Part shown: positions 1 through 9,417 of the stretch, one piece after another
Position numbering within the stretch: the first letter of the stretch is position 1
Layout of the letters: each line of letters opens with the position of its first letter
DNA from: an uncultured bacterium
GTDB taxonomy: Bacteria > Hydrogenedentota > Hydrogenedentia > Hydrogenedentales > Hydrogenedentaceae
Length of the DNA stretch: 49,636 nucleotides
Reading direction: 5' to 3'
Assembly: GCA_937124615.1 (NCBI GenBank)
Contig: CAKZKR010000045.1
Span: 1 to 49,636, forward strand
The notes under the pieces: generated by a model
Told to the model about the DNA's origin: nothing
Seen by the model: only the letters and a program-made list of their open reading frames with translations
The model's database searches: none
Translations under genes and position numbers: made by a program

Positions 1-2510
1 AAATCAACCGTGCCCCCAGCAGGGTTTAAGTTTATCCCTATATCCGTCCATGTACCTCCGGCTCCTAATTTGTAATATAGACGATAACTTGCTACTCCGC
101 TCAAATTATCTGTTGCAGAAGTGTAATTTACAGGCACAGGATTTACATTTATATATTGGGACACGTTTATGGTTCCCACAGTTGGATTGGTAGTGTCATA
201 ATGAGTATAGGTATGTCCATTTCCCGTGGGACTGTCACTTCGGTTCCCGGCACCATCTACGACTACAATCGCAAAGTAATAGGTATCTTCACCTGTTACT
301 GCACTAAAATTGAAACTACCATCGGGGGCATTAGTAGAACGCAACCCTGTATCTGTCCAGGTTCCACCGGTGCCTTTCTTCACCCAGAGTTCTACATTAG
401 CCACGCCACTGGTAGTGTCACTTGCACCGGTATATGAAATTGTTATGGGTATAGTTTTTACTCCATGGGGTGAAGTCACTGTACTAAAAGTTGGACGTTC
501 GATGAGGATACCGCCACCTGTATGAGTCCCGCTATTCGGTGTTCCTATAAGATTTCCCGCAACATCACGCACACCCGTTACGGTGATAGTTACATTACCT
601 CCCTGCAACATTTCACCTGAAGTCCAGATACAGCGGTAAGTAGTCCCTGAAACAAATTGGACGGAAGAAGGATTCGTCGCTAATGTCCCTTTCCCCGTGC
701 CCGAAATTGTATAGTTCGTAGTAGTGGTTACTCCTGCTCCCATAGATTCACTGAAGGTTACATGCACCCAGCGTGTACCGGTGACTTGAACATTAGTTAC
801 GGTTGGAGGAGTAGTATCTACGACTGTAATAGTAAGGTCTTTTTCATAGGAAAGGTTATTTGGACGAGACCCGTTATCTGTCGTCCGTACCCGAATTACA
901 TACGGACCCGGGGTCATATTCGCACTAGAGGTTCGCACAACATTCCCATCTAGATAGAACTCGGAACCGGAGACTAATGTATAGGTATGTGTCTGGAGAG
1001 GTGTTGCACCTGTTACATTGTCCACATCAAAGGTGGAAAGCGTGCCGACCGCATATCCTGCAGGTAGATTAGAACCAATCGTTGAATTGGATATCATTAT
1101 ATCTGATGGGGCTTCGTTTAGGATAGGATAATAGTTTGAGGAAGGAATCATTTGTTTGGAAATTCCCGGGCCGGACCAACTTACCTGACACACAGCAACG
1201 CCTGTGAGTTCATCATATCTTAAATCAAAATAATATTTTCTTCCACCTGTTAGGATAATATTGCCACTATACTCTGTGGGTGCCTGAGCCTGTCCAAGAC
1301 GATTTATTAATCTTGTCCCATTTACATATAAATCTGCTCCATCATCACTGTAAACATAAAAAGTATATGTCCCATCTGTGGGCACATATACTTTACCACG
1401 CCACCAAGCACTGAAATTGTCGGCAACAACGCCGAATTCAGGACTGCCTGTGCCGAAATCATGCCAGATATCAAATTCATATCGTTCTGTGGCAAAATTT
1501 GCAGGTTCATTTCCCGACCAGTTCGCATTGTAATACCTTGCGATAACACATCCTTGAACGAGACTAAAATAAGATTGAGGGATAACCTGCTTAGATACGC
1601 CCGGACCTTCCCATCTCAGTTCTGCTACTGCTCCACCGCTATTTTCATAATATTCCATTACAACATTGTGTAAGCCTGCGTCTAAATAGATTGCACCACT
1701 ACTCACCTCCGTAGGTCCTTGATCTTGCCACTGATTGATTCTTTGAGTTCCATTTATCCACAACCTCGCTCCATCATCCGTATAGGTATAAAAAGTCCAA
1801 TTTCCTGAGGTGGGAATATAAATATTAGAATGCCAACGGACAGCGAAACCATCTGATTGGACCCAGTTATCGACACCGGGATGTCCTGTTCCCCAATTAA
1901 AGTTTACTCCTGGGTCCAAGCGGTTCATCGACCAATTGGTATAATTAAATGGATTTGGTTGTGGGCCTCCTGCGCGGTAATATCGACCATGAATTGCATT
2001 CCACTGCGTTACACCTCTGTCCAAATCAAAAGCACTGGCTGGAATAACTTGTTTTATGACTCCTGGTCCTTCATATAAAAGACGAGCCATCGCCCTTCCG
2101 GTATTTTCATAATAATCCATATCTACCTTATTCCAACCTGCACTGATATTTATGGAACCGGACCATTCCGTCGCTCCCTGGTCTTGCCATCTGTCTATAA
2201 TGAGGTTACCATTAACACGCAACCTCACTCCATCATCTGTAATTGTATAAAAGGTCCATGAGCCCGAAGCCGGTATATAAACCCATCCACGGAAAAGAAC
2301 ACTAAAAGAATCGTTTCCTATCCCTGGGACTCCAGGGCTACCCGTGCCCCAATCAAAATTAATATTCTGCTCAAGCCGTTTCGCTCTATAATTCCCCAAT
2401 ACCCCTCCCCCTGTGCCTGTGTAATATTCTGCTAAAATATAGGCAAGGGCAGACTCATGAAAGGCAAATAAAATAATAAAAATAATTGATGTAATAAAGA
2501 CTTTTTTCAT
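1..2510 (-). CDS. Secreted multidomain protein with three PA14 domains (3' end beyond window)
   Basis: This frame stays open from the ATG at 2510 to the left edge, giving at least 836 codons with no stop. An AAGGAG ribosome site lies 7 bases upstream of the ATG. Residues 1-23 form a Sec signal peptide ending ALA. Three PA14 beta-barrel repeats follow (about 25-158, 175-320 and 325-460), each with the conserved TDDG loop (D92-D93, D245-D246, D389-D390). After them come a cadherin-like segment (about 463-560), a SwmB/Big-type Ig-like segment starting TTPPTVTNVQV, and at least one and a half further Ig/Fn3-like repeats rich in YT(S/G)A and SGVA motifs. PA14 domains usually bind glycans, so a surface adhesin or the binding part of a carbohydrate-active enzyme is likely. 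No catalytic domain is visible in this part. It is transcribed away from the deacetylase gene. Confidence 0.85.
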   Translation of the reverse strand, partial: MKKVFITSIIFIILFAFHESALAYILAEYYTGTGGGVLGNYRAKRLEQNINFDWGTGSPGVPGIGNDSFSVLFRGWVYIPASGSWTFYTITDDGVRLRVNGNLIIDRWQDQGATEWSGSINISAGWNKVDMDYYENTGRAMARLLYEGPGVIKQVIPASAFDLDRGVTQWNAIHGRYYRAGGPQPNPFNYTNWSMNRLDPGVNFNWGTGHPGVDNWVQSDGFAVRWHSNIYIPTSGNWTFYTYTDDGARLWINGTQRINQWQDQGPTEVSSGAIYLDAGLHNVVMEYYENSGGAVAELRWEGPGVSKQVIPQSYFSLVQGCVIARYYNANWSGNEPANFATERYEFDIWHDFGTGSPEFGVVADNFSAWWRGKVYVPTDGTYTFYVYSDDGADLYVNGTRLINRLGQAQAPTEYSGNIILTGGRKYYFDLRYDELTGVAVCQVSWSGPGISKQMIPSSNYYPILNEAPSDIMISNSTIGSNLPAGYAVGTLSTFDVDNVTGATPLQTHTYTLVSGSEFYLDGNVVRTSSANMTPGPYVIRVRTTDNGSRPNNLSYEKDLTITVVDTTPPTVTNVQVTGTRWVHVTFSESMGAGVTTTTNYTISGTGKGTLATNPSSVQFVSGTTYRCIWTSGEMLQGGNVTITVTGVRDVAGNLIGTPNSGTHTGGGILIERPTFSTVTSPHGVKTIPITISYTGASDTTSGVANVELWVKKGTGGTWTDTGLRSTNAPDGSFNFSAVTGEDTYYFAIVVVDGAGNRSDSPTGNGHTYTHYDTTNPTVGTINVSQYINVNPVPVNYTSATDNLSGVASYRLYYKLGAGGTWTDIGINLNPAGGTVD

Positions 2511-2798
2511 TGTTCATCTCCTTCTTTTCTTAAAAATATTATAAGAAATCATAAATTGAATTTCAATCTGTTTTTTATAAAACCTGACATAAGGAACAGA
2601 CATAAAACTTTAACTCTTAATTACTTAATTATTAATTATTTATTTAAAAAATTTACATTATGAAGAAAAGTTTTTATTTTGATATAAGCAAATGGATTTC
2701 TTTAAACTATTCTTACTTTATTGTAAGAGTCATAATTTGTTAACAAACATTTTGTATAAAAACAACATTAACATAACTAATATGAAAAGGTGAGGAAT

Positions 2799-3665
2799 AT
2801 GCACACAGCGATGGTTTTTGCACCGCATGCAGATGATGCTTCTGCATTTTGTGGAGGGACTTTAGCGAAATGGAGTTCACAAGGTTGGAAGATTGTTCTG
2901 GTACGGGTAACGGATGATGCAAGAGACTCCGTCGGATTGACGATAGAAGAGACAAAAAAACGAAATCGTGAGGATTTGGAGAAATCATGCGAAATATTGG
3001 GGATAAAAGAAATAATACATCTGGACTTCGCGACGGATACATTAGCGGATGTTCCGTTAACAAAATTACGAGAACGGTCTGTATATCTAATTCGCAAATA
3101 TAGGCCGTATGCGATTTTTTCATTTGACCCGTATGCACATTTTGAGCCGAATATGGACCATGTCCGGGTTGCACGAGCGGTTGAGGAGGCGTTATGGGTA
3201 TCTTGTTTTGACCTTCATCATCCGGAACATTTCAAAGAAGGGCTGGAACCTTTTTCCGTTTGTGAACGGTGGTATTTTGCGAGGTACCTGGAAAAGATTA
3301 CCTATGCGGAGGATATAACCGAATTTTTTGACAAGAAAGTTTCGGCCCTTTCTGCTCATGAAACAATGATGCGGAACATATTAAATCAATTTCGTCTTCA
3401 GTTGAAAACATGGGGATACCGTGTGCCTATTATTGATGAGGCGTTTTCCGGGGATTATAGGGGTCTCCTTGAGCAGGTTTTATATCTGCAGTGTTCGCAA
3501 ATTGCGGAAGAGTGCGGAATGTCTGAGGGGACACTAGCAGAAGGTTTTCGTATAGACCGTTTTGGGGATATGGAGGCCTTTTTCCAGCAGTTTGCAGAAC
3601 CCATAAAAGATGTTTCACAGGGACCAAAGAGACTTTTTTTTGATAAATACTGGCCCGACAAATAA
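2799..3665 (+). CDS. PIG-L (LmbE-like) family deacetylase
   Basis: The 288-residue protein carries the PIG-L zinc motif near its N terminus (APHADD, residues 8-13) and the second His motif MDHVRVARAV near residue 125. These define N-acetylglucosaminyl-type de-N-acetylases such as MshB, LmbE and BshB. The family removes acetyl groups from GlcNAc-containing lipids, thiol precursors or antibiotics; the substrate here cannot be told. No signal peptide is present, so it should be cytoplasmic. I chose the ATG at 2799 because AAGGTG sits 6 bases upstream; a GTG at 2790 in frame is the alternative. It stands alone: the gene on its left is divergent and the next one lies 132 bases downstream. Confidence 0.85.
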   Translation: MHTAMVFAPHADDASAFCGGTLAKWSSQGWKIVLVRVTDDARDSVGLTIEETKKRNREDLEKSCEILGIKEIIHLDFATDTLADVPLTKLRERSVYLIRKYRPYAIFSFDPYAHFEPNMDHVRVARAVEEALWVSCFDLHHPEHFKEGLEPFSVCERWYFARYLEKITYAEDITEFFDKKVSALSAHETMMRNILNQFRLQLKTWGYRVPIIDEAFSGDYRGLLEQVLYLQCSQIAEECGMSEGTLAEGFRIDRFGDMEAFFQQFAEPIKDVSQGPKRLFFDKYWPDK

Positions 3666-3797
3666 TATTCAAGAATCGTCGTCGAAAAAGGGAGGTTATT
3701 CGTTTTGATAGTGTCCTTTGTTATCCATTTTTTATAACTTGCAACAGTGTTTGATAAAATGTATGGAGCAAGATTATTCGTTAAGGATTATTAATAA

Positions 3798-5309
3798 ATG
3801 CCTAAATCGCATATAAAAAAGTTACCTATTTTGTTTTTCGTATTACTCTATTCTCATATCCTCTATTCACAACAAACACCCCCTGTGGTCCACGAAGCAA
3901 ATTCCAATCCGTTGGGGATACATTTGTCAAGACAGGTACCGAGGGGATATATTCCGGGCACACCAATAGAAGTTGTGATAACTATATATTGTGATGCCCC
4001 CGATCCCAATTACCCTGTAACTGCAATCGGTCTATATGAAATGTTACCTGCTGATTGGACTTTTACTTCTACGCGGGGTATAACAACAGAACCCCCACCG
4101 ATAGCCCCTGCAGAAGGAACAGCGGGAACCTTGCAATTTGCATGGATAACCCCTCCGGGATTTCCATGCACTTTTGCATATACGGTTCAAGTTCCTGAAG
4201 ATTCCGTGGGAGTAAAAACGATATCCGGACAGGTAGAATACCGGACAAACGGTCCCCGGCTGGTATCTCCACCCCAAATAACAGAAATTAACGGGATAGA
4301 CCGTACACCACCCGAAATAACACTTTTAGGCGACAATCCTTTCATAATTTATCAAGGCACGGCATATCGAGAACCGGGTTATAAGGCCCAGGATAATGCG
4401 GATGGAGATATAACATCACGCGTTCAAGTGAGTGGCCATGTGGATACAAACCAACCGGGGGAATATACGATTACTTATACAGTTCGTGATAATGCGGGGA
4501 ATGATGCTACAACCACAAGACTTGTTCGAGTACTGGAACGAGATACGCAGACACCCTCTCCTGGGGGAATCGTTGTACCCCCTGTAAGCGGAGGTTCGGG
4601 GGTAAGGCCTCCTTCTGTTCCTACAACCTTCCCGAATCGACCGAATCAAACAGCAGGGAATCAGCAACCAATCCAAAACAAAACAAATATTCCCTCCTCA
4701 ACGAATAATCCTCAAATACCCCGGCCTGAGGAAGTAACCTTTCCGAGACCTTCCAGTCAAAAGGATGGACAGCCCCAAGGAATTGCTAGTGGAAAATCCT
4801 TAAATCCATTTGAAATTCCAAAAGAAATTCGAGGTGGGGCTAAACCTCCTCCAAATTTTGAGAAAAACAAAATACCTGTAATAGCAGACAGAAAAATTAG
4901 TGGGAAAGAGTTCTCTGAAAGTTCAGAGAATACTTCCTCAATTACAACGGCCCCTAAAACAGATAATATTGAAGAAAAAGATAAGAAAGGCTTTACGGTT
5001 GTAGCCACCCCAGAAACAACTCCTCCTGTAACAAGCACAGGAAATACCGATACTCTTGCAACAGCCCCCATTAAGATGGATACAGATGGGACCCAGAGTT
5101 CATTCCCATTCTTTTTAGGTAGTTTTGTAGACTGGTGGTCGAATAAAACACAAGCAGAACGAAGGAATCTTACAGGAATGCTTGTTTTATTGGGTATGTT
5201 AACCTTACTTTGCCTTATCACAGGGAAAAACGCTTATCAGGGGATCGCACCTCAACCCCGTATAAAAAAGACAGAAACATCAAAAACCGAAAGTGGTGTA
5301 GAAAGTTAG
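3798..5309 (+). CDS. Secreted DUF5011 (Ig-like) protein with disordered linker and C-terminal membrane anchor
   Basis: Residues 1-24 are a signal peptide. Residues 40-165 form a beta-rich domain of unknown family that looks like a DUF11/CARDB-type sandwich. Residues 168-246 match the DUF5011/HYR-type Ig fold: it opens DRTPPEITLLGDN, contains YREPGYKAQDNADGDIT and ends in GEYTITYTVRDNAGN. Residues 250-450 are a low-complexity Pro/Thr/Asn/Gln linker, probably spanning or reaching from the cell wall. Residues 460-477 are a single hydrophobic helix followed by a charged tail, so the protein is anchored by its C terminus. The stop is 16 bases before the ATG of ispG, suggesting co-transcription, but no functional link to isoprenoid synthesis is apparent. 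The specific role is unknown. Confidence 0.75.
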   Translation: MPKSHIKKLPILFFVLLYSHILYSQQTPPVVHEANSNPLGIHLSRQVPRGYIPGTPIEVVITIYCDAPDPNYPVTAIGLYEMLPADWTFTSTRGITTEPPPIAPAEGTAGTLQFAWITPPGFPCTFAYTVQVPEDSVGVKTISGQVEYRTNGPRLVSPPQITEINGIDRTPPEITLLGDNPFIIYQGTAYREPGYKAQDNADGDITSRVQVSGHVDTNQPGEYTITYTVRDNAGNDATTTRLVRVLERDTQTPSPGGIVVPPVSGGSGVRPPSVPTTFPNRPNQTAGNQQPIQNKTNIPSSTNNPQIPRPEEVTFPRPSSQKDGQPQGIASGKSLNPFEIPKEIRGGAKPPPNFEKNKIPVIADRKISGKEFSESSENTSSITTAPKTDNIEEKDKKGFTVVATPETTPPVTSTGNTDTLATAPIKMDTDGTQSSFPFFLGSFVDWWSNKTQAERRNLTGMLVLLGMLTLLCLITGKNAYQGIAPQPRIKKTETSKTESGVES

Positions 5310-5325
5310 AATTATAACGCGTGTG

Positions 5326-6561
5326 ATGAACAAGGATTTGAGGATTCATTCTTTGAGAAAAGAGACTTATGCTGTTCATGTACGGGATTGTGTCATAGGA
5401 GGAAGAGCCCCTGTTGTTGTTCAGGCAATGACCAATACAAACACAGAAGATGCAGAAACGACAGCAAAACAGGTAGCAGATTTATTTCTTGCAGGAGCAG
5501 AGATTGTCCGAATTACTGTTAATACCCCAAAATCAGCAAAGTGTGTTCCCGAGATAAGGAAGCGATTGGAAGATATGGGATTGGATGTCCCCTTAGTTGG
5601 AGATTTTCATTATAACGGGCATTCTCTATTATCAACATATCCAGAATGTGCCCAAACCCTCGATAAATATCGTATTAATCCGGGCAATGTAGGGAAAAAA
5701 GATAAGAAAAGTATCTATTTTACGCAGATATGCAAAATTGCGAAGGACCTCAATAAAGCAATAAGAATAGGCGTTAATATAGGCTCATTAGATACAGACC
5801 TTGTTATTCAAAAGATGGCCGATAACGCAAAATTATCCCAACCGAAAACAAGCGAAGAGATATATGATGAATGCATGGTGTTATCCGCTTTACAATCTAT
5901 AGATAGGGCTTTAGAGGCAGGGTTGAAACCGGAACAGATTGTCATCTCCTGCAAAAGTAGTTCCCCAATGCAGTTAATCCGTGTATATCGAAATCTATCG
6001 GAACAGACACGACAACCGCTCCATTTAGGACTAACCGAAGCAGGTTCCGGATTACGGGGGATTGTCTGGTCGGCTACTGCGATGGGAATTCTCTTATCGG
6101 AAGGTATAGGAGATACGATACGGGTTAGTTTAACGCCGACTTCCGGCCATGACCGCAGAGATGAAGTGTATGTAGCCCAAGAAATTTTACAGTCGCTGGG
6201 TATTCGTCAATTCGCACCACAGGTCATATCCTGTCCCGGATGTGGTCGCACTTCTAATGCTACTTTCCAACAAATTGCAGAACAGGTCCAAAAATATATA
6301 CGCGAAAATCTATCTCATTGGCGGAGACATTATAAAGGCGTTGAACAGATGAGTATTGCTGTTATGGGTTGCATTGTTAATGGCCCGGGCGAATCGAGTT
6401 TTGCAAATATAGGGATTAGCCTGCCGGGAAATGGGGAACATCCCCAATGCCCTGTTTATGTAGATGGGGAAAAAGTTGCTACATTAAGCGGGACTGCAGA
6501 AGAATTGGCAAACCAATTTATAGAGTTAATAAAAAAATATATTCAAATCCATTATTCATAA
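5326..6561 (+). CDS. ispG: 4-Hydroxy-3-methylbut-2-en-1-yl diphosphate synthase (IspG/GcpE)
   Basis: IspG converts methylerythritol cyclodiphosphate into HMBPP, the penultimate step of the MEP isoprenoid pathway, using a 4Fe-4S cluster. The TIM-barrel part includes VVVQAMTNTNTEDAE near the N terminus, RINPGNVG, and GLTEAGSGLRGIVWSA. The cluster-binding C-terminal domain has the diagnostic SCPGCGRT and MGCIVNGPGE motifs, giving all three cysteine ligands. Length (about 411 residues) fits the family. Start could be GTG 5323 or ATG 5326; neither has a good ribosome site, which would fit coupling to the preceding gene. Cytoplasmic housekeeping enzyme; it indicates that this organism uses the MEP route. 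Confidence 0.97.
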   Translation: MNKDLRIHSLRKETYAVHVRDCVIGGRAPVVVQAMTNTNTEDAETTAKQVADLFLAGAEIVRITVNTPKSAKCVPEIRKRLEDMGLDVPLVGDFHYNGHSLLSTYPECAQTLDKYRINPGNVGKKDKKSIYFTQICKIAKDLNKAIRIGVNIGSLDTDLVIQKMADNAKLSQPKTSEEIYDECMVLSALQSIDRALEAGLKPEQIVISCKSSSPMQLIRVYRNLSEQTRQPLHLGLTEAGSGLRGIVWSATAMGILLSEGIGDTIRVSLTPTSGHDRRDEVYVAQEILQSLGIRQFAPQVISCPGCGRTSNATFQQIAEQVQKYIRENLSHWRRHYKGVEQMSIAVMGCIVNGPGESSFANIGISLPGNGEHPQCPVYVDGEKVATLSGTAEELANQFIELIKKYIQIHYS

Positions 6562-6599
6562 AAGTTTTCCATCACACCCGCAAAAGATTCTGGTCGTTT

Positions 6600-7460
6600 T
6601 TAATCAAAAATGATAGTTCTTCTCCGATATACCATAATACGGTCGTCTGCATGAGATTTAACCGCTTCGGATAATACTTTCTTTTCAATATCCCTGCCCA
6701 TTGTAATCAAATCTTCCACACTATGTGTATGGTTTACATGAATACATTCTTGATAAATAATAGGACCCTCGTCTAAATCCTCTGTAACATAATGGCTTGT
6801 TGCGCCGATTAGTTTCACACCACGCTCATATGCTTGATGATAGGGTCTTGCCCCTACAAAAGCGGGAAGGAAACTATGATGGACATTAATAATGTTATTC
6901 CGATACTCGTTTACAAAATCAGGACTTAATATCTGCATATAACGGGCTAATACTACGAAATTAATGTAATGGCGATTAAACAACTCAAGAGTTTGTTTTT
7001 CTGCCTGAGGCTTGGTCTCTGGTAAAACAGGAATGTAAAAGAAAGGGATTGAAAAACTTTCAGCGACGGGTTCTAAATCGGGATGATTGCTTACAATTAA
7101 ACAAATGTCTGCATTAATCTCACCGTATTTATGCTTCAGAATTAAATCATATAAACAATGGTCATATCTGGAAACCATAATTGCCATTTTTTTTCGCTCG
7201 TCTCCAAAGGAAATCGATGTTTCCATCCGAAACTGCCCGGCCAATTCTTCCAGTTCTTTTTGAAATTGTGCTTTTGTAACATTCATACCGGTACAGTCAA
7301 AATGCACCCGCATAAAAAAACGATTATCAATTTCCTCCTTGTGCTGTTGTGCATGAATAATGTTTCCCCCGCGTTCAAAAATAAACCGGGCCACATTGTA
7401 AACGATACCGGGGACATCGGGACAATGTAAGCGTAATACAGCCGTTTTGCTATTTTTCAT
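6600..7460 (-). CDS. purU: Formyltetrahydrofolate deformylase (PurU)
   Basis: The 286-residue protein has an N-terminal ACT domain (residues 7-85, opening LRLHCPDVPGIVYNVARF) and a C-terminal formyltransferase-fold domain with the family motif NVHHSFLPAFVGARPYHQAY and then LIGATSHYVTEDLDEGPI. PurU hydrolyses 10-formyl-THF to formate plus THF, balancing one-carbon pools and feeding formate to purine synthesis. The Asn-His...Asp catalytic set of the family (N of NVHHS, H of SHYV, D of DLDEGP) is intact. An AAGGA ribosome site lies upstream. It converges on ispG with only 38 bases between stops. The STK/FGE gene reads towards it from 118 bases upstream, so the two may share a transcript. Confidence 0.95.
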   Translation of the reverse strand: MKNSKTAVLRLHCPDVPGIVYNVARFIFERGGNIIHAQQHKEEIDNRFFMRVHFDCTGMNVTKAQFQKELEELAGQFRMETSISFGDERKKMAIMVSRYDHCLYDLILKHKYGEINADICLIVSNHPDLEPVAESFSIPFFYIPVLPETKPQAEKQTLELFNRHYINFVVLARYMQILSPDFVNEYRNNIINVHHSFLPAFVGARPYHQAYERGVKLIGATSHYVTEDLDEGPIIYQECIHVNHTHSVEDLITMGRDIEKKVLSEAVKSHADDRIMVYRRRTIIFD

Positions 7461-7577
7461 TGATGAGTTCCTTTATATAACAATAACCCATAAAACGATA
7501 AGGTAATTATAAACAACACAACATCCTGCTGACTACTTTGCTTTTTCTCTTTAATATCCTTCTAAACGAAAAAGAAA

Positions 7578-9266
7578 TTACTTTTTCTTTTCAAGAATCA
7601 CACATCGGAAACCAACCGTGTTAATTTTTGTTTCCGGAAATAAACCTTTTCTGGCTGTACAGGTGATTCCCTCCGGGCCGGAATTCCAACAACCTCCGCG
7701 TAATGTGCGTAAGGGTGGATTTGGGATGGTTTCGGGATGGTTTCTCGCTACAGGATATGGCAGAAAATAATCTCGTGTCCATTCCATAACATTGCCTGCT
7801 AAGTCGTAAACACCGTCGGGAGTCTTCCCTTCCTCGTGCATGGTTACAATTGAAGGCATACCCAGATAATCATTAAAGTTGCAGTGAATGGAGTCTGGGG
7901 GCGTATTTCCCCATGGATATTTTCGGTTTTCTTTTCCTCTTGCTGTAAACTCCCATTCCTTTTCTGAAGGGAGCATTTTACCTGCCCACTGTGCATATGC
8001 ATTGGCTTCAAACCATGATACGCCCACAATAGGCTGGTCGGAACCGTTGAGCATAGGGTCGTACCAATAACGAGGTAGAGGGGCTCCGGTTGCTTCGATA
8101 TACTTCTTATATTCCGCTACAGTTACAGGATATATGTCTATCCAGAATGGCTCCACAAAGACTTCTTCTTCCGGGGCCTCTTCTCTAACTGTATTATTTC
8201 CCATCAGGAAATAACCGCCTTCCATAAAAACCATATTCTCTTTTGATACGGAATCCTTTTTGTCAGAAGAGGTAATAATGTTCACAGACTTGTTCATATA
8301 TGAACTTTTAAAACTTTTTTCAAGAGCCAGACGGAAGTCTCGTGCAGTTTGCCAGCGGTCTTCACGGTCTTCGGTTAATGCTTTGTTCAGTACTTCATTA
8401 ATAGACGGGGACACATCATTCCGTGCCTGCATCAAGGGGACATAGGGGTCAATAGGGGAACGCAAGGATAATAGTTCATATAGAATCAATCCTACGGTAT
8501 ATAAGTCCGCACGGGTATCCGTTACCCATTTTTTCTTTTGTTCAGGTGCCGCGTATGCATAAGTACCAATAACCTGCTGTTGTTGTGAAGGAGTCATGTT
8601 ACTATTTGTTTGGGAAATAGATTCTTCGACCGCAATTGCAAGTCCAAAATCCAGAACCTTTATTTTTTCACCCGGCAAAATCATAACATTTTCAGGTTTC
8701 AAATCCCGATGGGATACCCAACGATGTGCATACTCAAGAGCCTGTAATATTTGCAAAGCAAACTCGATTGCGATACGAACGGGCAAAAACTGACGGTCTA
8801 TTCGAAGTTTTCTCAACATGTTCCGTAAGGATTGCCCTTCCAGATACTCCATACTTAAAAATAAAAAACCTTCGTTGGTATATGCTACATCATGAACAGC
8901 CACAATATTGTCATGTCTTAAACGCCGTGCTAATTGCGCTTCTTTGATGAACAATTGCCCTGCCCTTGGTGTCCTCAACAAACTGGGATGCAAAAATTTT
9001 AGGGCTACGATTTCATCCAGTAATTCATCCCTCGCTTTATAAACAAAACCCATTCCACCCTTACCTATAATACTTTCTATGACATAGCGGTCATCGACAC
9101 GGTCTCCCTCTTTGAACTCAATTCGAAAAGAAGACTCACTCCCCATATTGGGAACCACAACAGGTTGGTGGCAATTAAAACAATAACTGGTTTTTCCATG
9201 AACAGCCGCCGGAACCCAAATTTTTAAACCACAACTTTTACATATTACTGCAATAATAGGTTGCAT
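7578..9266 (-). CDS. Serine/threonine protein kinase fused to a formylglycine-generating-enzyme-like (FGE-sulfatase) domain
   Basis: Three modules are visible. Residues 9-32 form a small zinc ribbon (C9xxC12 ... C29xxC32). Residues 60-310 form a Hanks-type kinase: Gly loop GKGGMGFVYKA at 68-78, catalytic Lys90, HRDLKPEN at 186-193, DFG at 206-208, and the APE-equivalent AAPEQ. Residues 345-558 form an FGE-sulfatase/C-type-lectin-like fold with MVFMEGGYFLMG, AGKMLPSEKEWEFTARG, LAGNVMEWTRDY and LRGGCWNSG. This kinase-FGE pairing is seen in Planctomycetes, Lentisphaerae and relatives. The kinase looks active. Whether the FGE part is catalytic or a binding module is uncertain; no sulfatase gene lies in the window. 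There is no transmembrane segment, so it is probably cytoplasmic. An AGAGG ribosome site supports the start. Confidence 0.92.
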   Translation of the reverse strand: MQPIIAVICKSCGLKIWVPAAVHGKTSYCFNCHQPVVVPNMGSESSFRIEFKEGDRVDDRYVIESIIGKGGMGFVYKARDELLDEIVALKFLHPSLLRTPRAGQLFIKEAQLARRLRHDNIVAVHDVAYTNEGFLFLSMEYLEGQSLRNMLRKLRIDRQFLPVRIAIEFALQILQALEYAHRWVSHRDLKPENVMILPGEKIKVLDFGLAIAVEESISQTNSNMTPSQQQQVIGTYAYAAPEQKKKWVTDTRADLYTVGLILYELLSLRSPIDPYVPLMQARNDVSPSINEVLNKALTEDREDRWQTARDFRLALEKSFKSSYMNKSVNIITSSDKKDSVSKENMVFMEGGYFLMGNNTVREEAPEEEVFVEPFWIDIYPVTVAEYKKYIEATGAPLPRYWYDPMLNGSDQPIVGVSWFEANAYAQWAGKMLPSEKEWEFTARGKENRKYPWGNTPPDSIHCNFNDYLGMPSIVTMHEEGKTPDGVYDLAGNVMEWTRDYFLPYPVARNHPETIPNPPLRTLRGGCWNSGPEGITCTARKGLFPETKINTVGFRCVILEKKK

Positions 9267-9417
9267 TCTGCCTCTTTACTCCACTTCGGATAGAATAGAA
9301 CTAATTATATCCACAAATCGTGTATAATTTAGTAACGAATTTATTATCAATAATATCTTACTATATCTAAATTGTTTTAATCGAATTCATCCAGTAATAC
9401 AGGATAGTGTTTGAAAA

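Noticed and set aside
2736-2747. Palindrome TTTGTTAACAAA as an operator upstream of the PIG-L gene
   Set aside because: It is made of low-complexity AT-rich sequence, and no well-spaced promoter elements flank it. Chance occurrence is likely in such sequence.
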